Positions 43,879 through 52,439 of a DNA stretch of 64,000 nt are shown one piece after another. The stretch's first letter is position 1. Every line of letters starts with the position of its first letter. Origin of the DNA: Granulosicoccus sp036478595. GTDB taxonomy: Bacteria > Pseudomonadota > Gammaproteobacteria > Granulosicoccales > Granulosicoccaceae. The translations under genes and the position numbers were made by a program. The stretch is taken from NCBI GenBank assembly GCA_036478595.1, contig JAZGEF010000039.1:1-64000 (forward strand), read 5' to 3'. The notes beneath the pieces are model-generated. The model was given only the letters and a program-made list of their open reading frames with translations, had not been told where the DNA came from and did no database searches.

Positions 43879-44819
43879 TCGATAATTAAATTATCGGTAT
43901 TTGTTTTATTTGCAGATGACGTCGTTGCAGATGAATTCTCAACCAGTGGGCTCCGCCCACCTCGCAAAATGGAATTACCTTCGTATACGGTGCGTTGATC
44001 AATCGGAGCAGGGTTAAGCCAATCGTCCTCATGCATCTGGCCGCTTTGCCCGTAGGCATCCAGCGCGTTTTGGTAACAAACCTTTCGCACGTGTTCTAAT
44101 GGGATGCCGCGCTGCAATGCAAGCTCGGCGGTTTTGGCTACACCTAGTGGTTCGGAAATACCCCAATCACAGGCTGAATCTACCATGATTCGATCAGCGC
44201 CGTATTGTGAAAGGATTTCAACCATGCGCTCGTTGCCCATTTTAGTGGATGGGTAGATAGAAAAAGCCGCCCAGTAACCACGATCCAATACTTCTTGTAC
44301 GGTTTCTTCGTTGTTATGATCAACAATTATTTTAGATGGTTCCATACCGTGCTCCTCACAAACATCCATCGAGCGGGTGGTGCCGCGCTTTTTATCACGG
44401 TGCGGTGTGTGGATCATTACTGGCAGATCCAATTCCTTGGCAAGTTCAAGCTGTAATCTAAAATATTTATCTTCAAGATCGGTTTGTTCGTCGTAACCAA
44501 TTTCACCAATTGCGACCACGCCTTCTTTTAGTGCAAAGCGGGGCAGGATCTCCATTACGCCTTCTGCAAGTTCTGGGTTATTGGCTTCTTTTGAATTTAA
44601 GCCCACGGTGCAGTAGTGCCGAATGCCAAACTGGCCAGCACGAAAACGTTCGAAGCCTATGATGGATGATAGATAGTCAACATAGGTGCCCACGAAGGTG
44701 CGAGGCTGGCCTATCCAAAATGAAGGTTCGATTACTGCAACAACACCCGATGCGGCCATCGCCTGGTAGTCATCGCTTGTGCGAGAGATCATGTGTGCGT
44801 GCGGGTCGATAAACATCAT
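43875..44819 (-). CDS. eboB: EboB: TatD-family metal-dependent hydrolase
   Basis: The protein is 314 aa. It shows FIDPHAHM (first HxH), AIGEIGYDE (bridging Glu), VMIHTPHRD, IIVDHNNEE and MVDSACDWG (final Asp): a full two-metal TatD/amidohydrolase site. TatD relatives are nucleases or esterases, but the Ebo form has its own conserved blocks (ASGVVAVIEPSFWIGQPRT). Start overlaps eboA's stop (ATGATG/TGA). A low-complexity Ser/Thr/Asn tail ends the protein. Confidence 0.92.
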   Translation of the reverse strand: MMFIDPHAHMISRTSDDYQAMAASGVVAVIEPSFWIGQPRTFVGTYVDYLSSIIGFERFRAGQFGIRHYCTVGLNSKEANNPELAEGVMEILPRFALKEGVVAIGEIGYDEQTDLEDKYFRLQLELAKELDLPVMIHTPHRDKKRGTTRSMDVCEEHGMEPSKIIVDHNNEETVQEVLDRGYWAAFSIYPSTKMGNERMVEILSQYGADRIMVDSACDWGISEPLGVAKTAELALQRGIPLEHVRKVCYQNALDAYGQSGQMHEDDWLNPAPIDQRTVYEGNSILRGGRSPLVENSSATTSSANKTNTDNLIIE

Positions 44820-45736
44820 GTCGTGGATTCTGTCAGTTGGGTTTCAGTACTTTCAAGCATGTCTGTGAGAGCATCCCACGTTAGCGTTGCATCGGCAATC
44901 GCCTCGGCGGTATCGGGGAATGCTGCGATATATTCAGCCGCTGCGGGCAATGGGCTTTGTGCCAAAGCGAGCATCGCGCCTTTGTGTTCTAGCGAATCAT
45001 TGGATTGGCTGGCGCGTTGCAAGTCAGTTAACATGGCAGCGGTGGCGTGTGGGCCAACGCAGCGCCAGAGCTCTGGTGTGACAGCTCGGTTGGCCGCCCA
45101 GCGTTCGTGTGCGTAGTGGCACAGAATTTCGGCAAGCTCTGGGTTAGCACGTTGGTCTAAGCCTTGAATCGGGTAGAGCCTGCTATCCACAAACAATGCT
45201 TTAAGGATCATATGATTCCAGCGATGATCATCAAAGTGTTTTAAGGGGTAGGGGTTGTAATGAGCGATAGCTTCAAACACAGCGCTCATGTTAGTACGCA
45301 AGCCTTCGCCGAGTTGATCATCAAGCGCCGCACTATGCGGGAACAATGCCATACCGCGATAGTAGACGATCGCCTCTGATACATCTGCCGTTGAGCACAG
45401 AGAACGTAATGTAGTGGCAAACTCATCGCGATTTTGCTCCGCCACCACTAACAACATTAAAATTCTTGCAGCGCCATCGATGCTCCAATCTGCAGGATAC
45501 CAACCCGCGCTGGCATTTTGTGCATCATTTATCTGGGTGTCGCTTAAAGCAAGATCCGCCTTCCCCAATTTGCGTGGCGCCATGCCCAGCGCTATGTGTA
45601 GTTCTCTGTCTGTGTTCGATTTGGCAATGGCCGCTAGCTTTTGCTGCAACCAATCCCATTGATCCTCAGGCAATCGCGCTTGCAGCCATTTCCCCAGTAA
45701 GTTGCGAGGTGACAGGCTTTGAGCGGTATTGTTCAT
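44816..45736 (-). CDS. eboA: EboA domain-containing protein
   Basis: The start at 45736 forms ATGA with the eboD stop; a longer frame to 45784 is not needed. The protein is 306 aa and mostly helical, with the family's hallmark stretch: AIVYYRGMALFPHSAALDDQ, EGLRTNMSAVFEAIAHYNPY and HFDDHRWNHMILKALFVDSR. It has no known enzymatic fold and is soluble. Function unknown; in other organisms it is always with the ebo enzymes. Confidence 0.9.
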   Translation of the reverse strand: MNNTAQSLSPRNLLGKWLQARLPEDQWDWLQQKLAAIAKSNTDRELHIALGMAPRKLGKADLALSDTQINDAQNASAGWYPADWSIDGAARILMLLVVAEQNRDEFATTLRSLCSTADVSEAIVYYRGMALFPHSAALDDQLGEGLRTNMSAVFEAIAHYNPYPLKHFDDHRWNHMILKALFVDSRLYPIQGLDQRANPELAEILCHYAHERWAANRAVTPELWRCVGPHATAAMLTDLQRASQSNDSLEHKGAMLALAQSPLPAAAEYIAAFPDTAEAIADATLTWDALTDMLESTETQLTESTT

Positions 45737-46950
45737 CGATGTGCAGCTATTTGGTCTTGGCTGTCGTGACGTTGCTTTAACCATTGCACTGCCTGCAGCA
45801 CCAGGGCGTGATCCATCTCGTGTACTTCCTTGCCCACGCCAACGTCGCGTAGCAAGGTAATGGTTAGCTCACCACCGAGATGCTCTTGGAAATCCCTTAG
45901 GCCTTGCAATATCTCAAATTGCTGCTCGCTATTTTTAAGTTCAAGGCCGGCGTGCCACAGAGTAAAGCCCAATGTCGATAACAGGCTATGCACACGTTCG
46001 TCTGCTCCAGCTGATAACAACCCTGCGAGCACTGAGTAATGGGTATCTAAGGCGATGCCAATAGCAACGGCTTCGCCATGCCGTAAGCGATAACGTGTGA
46101 TGGTTTCTAGCCGATGCGCAGCCCAGTGGCCAAAATCGAGTGGCCGCACACTGCCGGTTTCAAATGGATCACCGCCATTGGCTATTTGGTGCATATGCAG
46201 CTCTGCGCAGCGTTTGATCATGTGTCGCATAGCGTTGGGGTCAAAATTTGTCAGTTTTTCGCGGTTGTTTTCTATCCATTTATAAAACACCGCATCTCTA
46301 ATCAAAGCCACCTTGACAGCTTCTGCCATGCCAGAAATCTTGTCCCTGTCGGGAAGTGTTTCAATAAACCGATAATCATTTAACACAGCGAAGGGCGGCG
46401 CGAATGTGCCTATATAGTTTTTTTGGCCAAGTAAATTCACGCCATTCTTTACGCCCACACCAGAATCGTTTTGCGCCAATACAGTGGTTGGAATTCTGAT
46501 ATGTCGTATACCGCGGTGTGATGTGGCTGCTACCAGGCCGACAGCATCGAGCAGCGCACCACCGCCAATACCAATGACAAATGAATGCCGATCGATATGT
46601 TGCTCACAAATTACTTTTTGCATTTGCTCAATGAAATGCAGTTCAGATTTTAGCTGTTCACCTGCTGGCATTGCTACAGCATGTGTCACTAAGTCCATGG
46701 ACTGCTCGTATTGTTCGACGTAACGATCGATGCGTGACAGTAAATCAGCTTGACCGTGAACAACACCTTCGTCAATAAATACAAGCAAGCGATGTCGCCT
46801 GTTGTTGCCAGCAAGACACAGCGTATCGTTTAGCAATGGGTTACTTGGGTTAAACAAATCGTAAGTGAAGCTAACGGGGTAGCTGTACGGAATAGTAAAT
46901 TCTTGCACCGTCGTGCTAGTGGTGTCAGAAGCTGCCTCGTTGTCGGTCAT
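45733..46950 (-). CDS. eboD: EboD: 3-dehydroquinate synthase-like protein
   Basis: The protein is 405 aa. It has the NAD-binding GIGGGALLDAVGLVAATSHR, RIPTTVLAQNDSGVGVKNGV, a GMAEAVKVALIRD block and HWAAHRLE / LRHGEAVAIGI with the metal His residues. It belongs to the sugar-phosphate cyclase superfamily (2-epi-5-epi-valiolone and dehydroquinate synthases) but is clearly the Ebo type, about 50 residues longer at the N-terminus. It heads the eboDAB-idi transcript. Substrate not established. Confidence 0.92.
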   Translation of the reverse strand: MTDNEAASDTTSTTVQEFTIPYSYPVSFTYDLFNPSNPLLNDTLCLAGNNRRHRLLVFIDEGVVHGQADLLSRIDRYVEQYEQSMDLVTHAVAMPAGEQLKSELHFIEQMQKVICEQHIDRHSFVIGIGGGALLDAVGLVAATSHRGIRHIRIPTTVLAQNDSGVGVKNGVNLLGQKNYIGTFAPPFAVLNDYRFIETLPDRDKISGMAEAVKVALIRDAVFYKWIENNREKLTNFDPNAMRHMIKRCAELHMHQIANGGDPFETGSVRPLDFGHWAAHRLETITRYRLRHGEAVAIGIALDTHYSVLAGLLSAGADERVHSLLSTLGFTLWHAGLELKNSEQQFEILQGLRDFQEHLGGELTITLLRDVGVGKEVHEMDHALVLQAVQWLKQRHDSQDQIAAHR

Positions 46951-47165
46951 TGTCGATCTGGCCTTCGATGGTGTTAATTTAGGATATTATCTTAGCCAAT
47001 ATGGTGATGGCTTAATTGATAGTTATAGCGTGATTGGCAGCCATAGCGGCTAATATTAATCCATGGCAGCACAAAATGAACCATTTCCACGGTTTATTGG
47101 CGCCAGCGGTGGTTGTAAGCCGAAAAAATGTAATGATAATCATAAAATGAGAAGTTGAGCTGATT

Positions 47166-47522
47166 ATGCGAATACTCTGTTTTGTCTTGGCTGCGCTGAT
47201 GGTGTTATTTGTCGCCGTCCAATACAACGACCCAGATGGCCCCAAATGGATGGTGATCTATGGCATTCCAGCCATACTGGCACTGCTCGCTGGCCTACGA
47301 CCTGAGTGGTATCGCTCGTTCGCCTTGTTGGGTTTGTTACTGGCCGGTATTGTGGCCGCTATTGCGGGCACGGTTTACTATTGGCCAACAAGCGACAATT
47401 GGTGGACCAAAGAAGTTTGGTGGGAGGTAGAGACCGCTCGCGAAGGCATGGGCATGATGATCACTGTCGTGGTACTTGGCTTAATATTTTTGGCGCAACG
47501 CAGCCTCAATAAAAAAAATTAA
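47166..47522 (+). CDS. TMEM220-family small membrane protein
   Basis: The protein is 118 aa with four hydrophobic segments (1-18, 27-45, 51-73, 96-112). The conserved FVAVQYNDPDGPKWMVIYG is the hallmark of the transmembrane 220 family, which has no known function. It diverges from eboD (215-nt intergenic, nothing else clear) and its end overlaps the end of the truncated transporter by 4 nt. Confidence 0.85.
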   Translation: MRILCFVLAALMVLFVAVQYNDPDGPKWMVIYGIPAILALLAGLRPEWYRSFALLGLLLAGIVAAIAGTVYYWPTSDNWWTKEVWWEVETAREGMGMMITVVVLGLIFLAQRSLNKKN

Positions 47523-48046
47523 ATCGTAGCCACTCGGCGTTCGCGCTCAAACACATAAATACCACTGGCAACAATCACGGCGATACCCATCCAGCTCAAC
47601 GCGTCAGGCCATTCGTCAAAAACCATCCAACCAAGTAGGGTGGCTGCGATTATTTCAACATAACCGAGCGGTGCCAGTAGCGATGCAGGTGCTCGGCTTA
47701 CCGCCATCACAACTAACAAGTGACCAGAGGCTGCAATAAAACCAACCGCGAGTAACCATAGCCACTGTTCGCCAGTAGGTACGGATGGAGCAAAGTGGCT
47801 GCCTTCCCAAGTGTTGGTGATCAACAATGCCATCGTTAATATAATGGTTGCACCAAGGCCGGACGCAAACTGCATGGCGACCGGGTGATCGATATTAGAG
47901 TAGGCTCGTGTAGTGGCGATGTAAGCTGCATAAAATAAAGCTGAACCTAACGGTAAAAACGATGCCCAGCTAAACGTATCGGAACCCGGCTGAATAATTA
48001 ACAAAGCGCCGATAAAACCCGCCATTACTGCAATGCGTCTTACCCA
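47519..48046 (-). pseudogene. EamA/DMT transporter, N-terminal half missing
   Basis: The open frame encodes only the second EamA repeat with about five TM helices (LPLGSALFYAAYIATTRAYS ... LAPLGYVEIIAATLLGWMVF). Upstream of ATG 48025 the same frame reads WVRRIAV, which continues the normal family sequence, until a TAA at 48047-48049. Full proteins have about 300 aa and ten helices, so the first four to five helices are gone. Likely a 5' deletion pseudogene. Confidence 0.8.
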
Positions 48047-48132
48047 TTAACCACAAGTTATTTGGAAAATTTAGTTGAGCGCCGTTTGCTAATTAACTTA
48101 GACTGTCCTCAATTGATCTGGCTTAAATCTCT

Positions 48133-48906
48133 ATGGCTGAGCGCGACTTCATTGATCTGCAAGCTAAGGTTGCGCTAATAACGGGAGCATCCTCCGGTTT
48201 GGGTGCACACTTCTCGCGCGTATTAGCAGCTCGCGGGTGCACCGTTGCGTTGATGGCTAGGCGGCTGCAAGCGTTGCAGGCCGTCGCAGATGAGATAAAA
48301 CAAGCGGGTGGCAAAGCCTTGGTGCTGGCCACTGATGTTACGCAGCTGCCTGCACTTATCACTAGTTTCGATACCATCCTTGCACAGCTAGGTGCTGTGG
48401 ATATTGTTATCAACAATGCCGGTATTGCGCGGGGTGCACCTTTTCTCGAGGCAACTGATGCTGATACTGCTGATGTATTTGCCGTTAATCAAGCCGCGGT
48501 TTGGCGGGTGGCTCAGTTGGCGTGCCAACAAATGCAGCAAGCAGGTAAGCGTGGAAGCGTTATCAATATCGCATCCGTATTAGGGGAGCGAGTCGTAAAG
48601 GGCTTGGCGAGTTACTCCACTACCAAAGCCGCAGTGATACAAATGACCAGAGCCATGGCGCTAGAAATGGCGCCATACGGTATAAGAGTTAACGCAATTG
48701 CACCAGGTTACTGTGATACCGAAATCAACCACGAATACCTTCAAAGCGATAGTGGCCACGCTATGATCGAACGCCGTGTACCGATGCGTCGTGTAGCAAA
48801 ACTACACGAACTCGATGGCGTGTTGCTATTGTTGGCATCCCAGCAAAGCAGTTATATCACCGGCGCTACTATTCCAGTAGATGGTGGGTATATGGTTGGT
48901 CCATGA
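48133..48906 (+). CDS. Short-chain dehydrogenase/reductase (SDR)
   Basis: The protein is 257 aa, classical SDR: cofactor loop TGASSGLGAHFSRV, NNAG (VINNAGIAR), catalytic Ser in VINIASVLGE, YxxxK in SYSTTKAA, and the C-terminal IPVDGGYMVG. The FabG-like form suggests reduction of a ketone or 3-oxoacyl substrate with NAD(P)H. The stop overlaps the DCC gene start by 4 nt. Specificity unknown. Confidence 0.95.
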   Translation: MAERDFIDLQAKVALITGASSGLGAHFSRVLAARGCTVALMARRLQALQAVADEIKQAGGKALVLATDVTQLPALITSFDTILAQLGAVDIVINNAGIARGAPFLEATDADTADVFAVNQAAVWRVAQLACQQMQQAGKRGSVINIASVLGERVVKGLASYSTTKAAVIQMTRAMALEMAPYGIRVNAIAPGYCDTEINHEYLQSDSGHAMIERRVPMRRVAKLHELDGVLLLLASQQSSYITGATIPVDGGYMVGP

Positions 48907-49289
48907 CCAACGATGCTACAGGTAAACCTGACCCCATTAGGGTGTTCTATAACTCGGCGTGCCCGGTATGCAATGCGGGTATCAAAAGCCAGCGAGGCAA
49001 AACCAGTGACAGTGTTGTGGTGTACGAAGACGTCTATTTAAACAACCAGTTGGCCGAGCAACTCAACGCACCACTGGCGCTAGTGCGAGAGCGATTACAT
49101 GTTGTGGATGAACACCAACAAGTGCAGCTTGGCTTAGATGCGTTCATTACTATTTGGCGCCATTCCCCGAAAGAGCGCTGGAAGGCCAAGTTATTCAGCT
49201 TGCCTGGCATATATGCTGTAGCCGTTGTTGGGTATAAACTGTTTGCACGTGGGCTGTACCGTTGGAATCAATCAAAGAATCACTGGTAA
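48903..49289 (+). CDS. DCC-family (DUF393) thiol-disulfide-like protein
   Basis: The protein is 128 aa. RVFYNSACPVCNAG matches the CxxC region of DUF393, where the usual DxxCxxC aspartate is replaced by Asn here. The domain resembles thioredoxin-like folds, but no reaction is proven. Coupled to the SDR gene upstream. Confidence 0.85.
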   Translation: MTNDATGKPDPIRVFYNSACPVCNAGIKSQRGKTSDSVVVYEDVYLNNQLAEQLNAPLALVRERLHVVDEHQQVQLGLDAFITIWRHSPKERWKAKLFSLPGIYAVAVVGYKLFARGLYRWNQSKNHW

Positions 49290-49302
49290 CCCGTGCCAAG
49301 TA

Positions 49303-49328
49303 AATAGGGACAGACCACAATTAATTAT
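49303..49328. repeat. Single REP-like half-site
   Basis: AATAGGGACAGACCACAATT is the same sequence as one arm core of the palindrome at 8048-8158, with one G fewer. There is no partner arm. It lies in the gap between the DCC gene and the end of uvrA; the rest of 49329-49464 shows nothing clear. Confidence 0.75.
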
Positions 49329-49464
49329 TTCTAATCTATAGTTCAACAAGGTAATTGCGAGCATAGGGAAGCTTATAGCCTAATTTTTAAGTTCCAATCC
49401 ATTGCTAATCAATAACAAGCGGTTTAAATTTGCGCAGGGCGCCGTGCTCTTAGCGGAAACGACA

Positions 49465-52290
49465 CTATTTTTCCAACATTTTTTTCAAATACTGTCCAGT
49501 ATAAGATTTCTTAACCTTAGCCACTTTCTCAGGTGGGCCAGACGCCACCATAGTGCCACCACCATTGCCACCTTCAGGCCCTAAATCAGTAATCCAATCC
49601 GCGCACTTAATCACATCAAGATTGTGTTCAATAACAATCATCGTATTGCCAGCATCCCGTAAACGCATAAGCACTTTAAGTAATGCATTAACATCTTCAA
49701 AGTGTAAACCAGTGGTTGGTTCGTCTAAGATGTAAAGCGTGTTGCCTGTATCCCGTTTAGATAACTCCTTCGCAAGCTTAATACGCTGAGCTTCACCGCC
49801 AGACAGGGTGGTGGCGTTTTGTCCTAACGTTATATAGGACAAGCCAACGTCCATTAAGGTTTCTAGCTTGCGATGTAAATTAGGCACGGCTTCAAAAAAC
49901 TCAAACGCTTGCTCTACTGTTTGATCAAGCACCTCATGTATGTTCTTACCCTTGTAACGAATATCAAGCGTTTCGCGGTTGTAGCGTTTGCCAGTGCAAA
50001 CATCACAAGCCACAAAAATATCAGGCAAGAAATGCATTTCTACTTTTATTAAGCCATCACCTTGGCAAGCTTCGCAGCGACCACCTTTAACGTTAAAACT
50101 AAAGCGGCCGGATTTATAGCCTCGCGAGCGGGCTTCGGGAGTATTTGAAAAAAGCTCTCGTACAACGGAGAACAAGCCGGAGTAGGTGGCTGGGTTACTT
50201 CGAGGTGTGCGGCCGATCGGGCTTTGATTAATCTCGACTATCTTGTCGAATTTATTTATTCCACTAATCGACTTAACTGGTGCGATCTTCCGTTTGGATT
50301 TATTGATCGTTGCTGCCGCTGATTGATAGAGCGTGTCATTTATTAATGTGGACTTACCCGAGCCGGATACGCCTGTTATCACGTTAAACAAACCAATAGG
50401 TATATCAACACTTAGCTTCTTTAAATTATTGCCAGTGGCCTCAGTAATTGAGATCATATCTTTACCAGGCTTAATCCGCTTAGGTACGTTAATGCCTTTC
50501 TTGCCCGATAGATATTGCCCTGTAAGCGACTCTTTAGATTTTAATATATCCTTAAGTGTGCCACGTGCAACGATTTCGCCGCCGTGCAAGCCTGCACCAG
50601 GGCCAATATCGAGTATATAGTCGGCTGCCCTAATGGCATCTTCATCGTGCTCCACCACAATAACGGTGTTGCCCAAGTCTCTAAGGTATTGCAGTGTTTT
50701 AAGAAGCTTGTCGTTATCGCGTTGATGCAAGCCTATTGACGGTTCATCCAGTACATACATCACGCCCATTAGGCCTGCGCCAATTTGGCTGGCTAAGCGG
50801 ATACGCTGTGCTTCACCACCCGATAAGGTATCGGCACTTCTGTCCAGTGATAAATACTCCAGTCCAACATTCATTAAAAAGCTAAGTCGTAATGAAATTT
50901 CCGTTGTGATTTTCTCGGCGACTTCTTTGCGCTGGCCTTTGAGTTTTAGCTTGGTGATCAGTTGCTGGGTGTCGGCGATGGATGCTGATACGATTGAAGG
51001 CAGGTTATGCCCAGCCACTAGCACGTGGCGAGCGGCTTCGTTTAGCCGGTCACCTTTACATGTTGTGCAAGGTTGGGAGTCGAGTAGTTTGCCCAGATCT
51101 TCGCGTACGGCGTTGGATTCTGTTTCGCGAAAACGGCGCTGCAGATTAGGGATGATGCCCTCATAGGCATGTACCGACTGCCTTACGGCTTTGCCTTTAT
51201 CGCGTTCTTTTTCGTATTTAAACGTGATTTCTTCACCGTTACTGCCATAGAGCAGAATCTTTCGAAATTTAGCAGGTAGTTTATTAAACGGTACATCGAT
51301 CCTGACTTTATAGTGTGCCGCCAAGGAGGTGATCATCTGAAAATAATAGTGGGTGCTGTTATCCCAACCGCGTATCGCACCTTTGGCAAGGGTTGCATCA
51401 GGGTCGGTCACTACTCGATCGGGATCAAAGAATTGGCTAACTCCCAAGCCGTCACATTCGCCGCAAGCCCCGTGTGGGCTATTAAATGAGAACGCTCGAG
51501 GTTCTAGTTCTCCAAAAGCATAACCACACAGCCTGCATGCGTAGCGAGTAGAAAATATGATGTCTTCACCACTACCGTTGAGTAGTGTCACGCTTGCCGA
51601 GCCTTCACCCAGATTAGTGGCAGTTTCTAGTGATTCAGCCATGCGCAAGTTAATGTCATCACGCACTTTAAAACGATCAACCACCACATCAATGCGGTGT
51701 TTACGTTTGGCGTTAAGCTTGATCTCGCCTTCAAGCTCAGTGATGGTGCCATCAATACGAGCACGCAAATAACCCTGGGCGCGAAGCTGTTCAAGTACAG
51801 TTTGATGATCGCCTTTGCGATCCTTAACTATCGGTGCCAACAATGCCATAGCTTGGCCCTTGGGTTGTGCCAGTACCACGTCAACCATTTGGCTAATGGT
51901 TTGTGCCTCTAAAGGCTCGTTGTGCTTGGGGCACATGGGTGTGCCAACCCGCGCAAATAACAAACGTAGGTAGTCATACACCTCAGTGATAGTACCCACA
52001 GTTGAACGAGGGTTGTGCGATGTCGATTTCTGTTCAATGGAGATGGCGGGGGATAAGCCGTCGATCATATCGACGTCGGGTTTCTCCATCACCGATAGAA
52101 ACTGCCGAGCGTAGGCGGATAGCGATTCTACGTAACGGCGTTGGCCTTCAGCAAATAAGGTGTCGAACGCCAGGGATGATTTTCCAGAGCCTGATAAGCC
52201 GGTGATCACAATCAGCTTGTCGCGCGGTAAGTCGGCATCAATGGCTTTGAGGTTGTGCGTTCGGGCACCGCGTATGCGAATTGTATCCAT
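49465..52290 (-). CDS. uvrA: Excinuclease ABC subunit A
   Basis: The start at 52290 gives the canonical MDTIRIRGARTHNLK and 941 aa; a TTG at 52320 would add ten residues. Two ABC ATPase units (GLSGSGKSS near 33; GVSGSGKST near 640), signatures LSGGEAQRIRLASQIG and LSGGEAQRIKLAKELS, and zinc sites CRLCGY...CGECDG and CEACQGDG...CDVCTG are all present. UvrA finds bulky DNA lesions and loads UvrB. It diverges from the MFS-ssb pair, a common arrangement. No LexA-type box is evident upstream. Confidence 0.98.
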   Translation of the reverse strand: MDTIRIRGARTHNLKAIDADLPRDKLIVITGLSGSGKSSLAFDTLFAEGQRRYVESLSAYARQFLSVMEKPDVDMIDGLSPAISIEQKSTSHNPRSTVGTITEVYDYLRLLFARVGTPMCPKHNEPLEAQTISQMVDVVLAQPKGQAMALLAPIVKDRKGDHQTVLEQLRAQGYLRARIDGTITELEGEIKLNAKRKHRIDVVVDRFKVRDDINLRMAESLETATNLGEGSASVTLLNGSGEDIIFSTRYACRLCGYAFGELEPRAFSFNSPHGACGECDGLGVSQFFDPDRVVTDPDATLAKGAIRGWDNSTHYYFQMITSLAAHYKVRIDVPFNKLPAKFRKILLYGSNGEEITFKYEKERDKGKAVRQSVHAYEGIIPNLQRRFRETESNAVREDLGKLLDSQPCTTCKGDRLNEAARHVLVAGHNLPSIVSASIADTQQLITKLKLKGQRKEVAEKITTEISLRLSFLMNVGLEYLSLDRSADTLSGGEAQRIRLASQIGAGLMGVMYVLDEPSIGLHQRDNDKLLKTLQYLRDLGNTVIVVEHDEDAIRAADYILDIGPGAGLHGGEIVARGTLKDILKSKESLTGQYLSGKKGINVPKRIKPGKDMISITEATGNNLKKLSVDIPIGLFNVITGVSGSGKSTLINDTLYQSAAATINKSKRKIAPVKSISGINKFDKIVEINQSPIGRTPRSNPATYSGLFSVVRELFSNTPEARSRGYKSGRFSFNVKGGRCEACQGDGLIKVEMHFLPDIFVACDVCTGKRYNRETLDIRYKGKNIHEVLDQTVEQAFEFFEAVPNLHRKLETLMDVGLSYITLGQNATTLSGGEAQRIKLAKELSKRDTGNTLYILDEPTTGLHFEDVNALLKVLMRLRDAGNTMIVIEHNLDVIKCADWITDLGPEGGNGGGTMVASGPPEKVAKVKKSYTGQYLKKMLEK

Positions 52291-52325
52291 AAGGGGCGAT
52301 TGGCTGGCCTGGCTGTGCAATTAGA

Positions 52326-52354
52326 ATGCAGCTAAGCAATTTACCTAGCTGCAT
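52326..52354. promoter_or_regulatory. Perfect 9-bp inverted repeat between uvrA and the MFS gene
   Basis: ATGCAGCTA and TAGCTGCAT are separated by 11 nt. The element lies 36 nt upstream of uvrA and 86 nt from the MFS gene, where an operator or short stem could act on either. It does not match CTGT-N8-ACAG. Function unknown. Confidence 0.4.
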
Positions 52355-52439
52355 AACTGCTAATATGGGCTGCTGGTAAGAGCAACCAAAATGTGTTGCT
52401 AATATAACGCGTTATCCACCAATCAGGGCTATTGGGTTT

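Noticed and set aside
52291..52439. LexA (SOS) box upstream of uvrA
   Set aside because: No CTGT-N8-ACAG or close match is present in the intergenic region.
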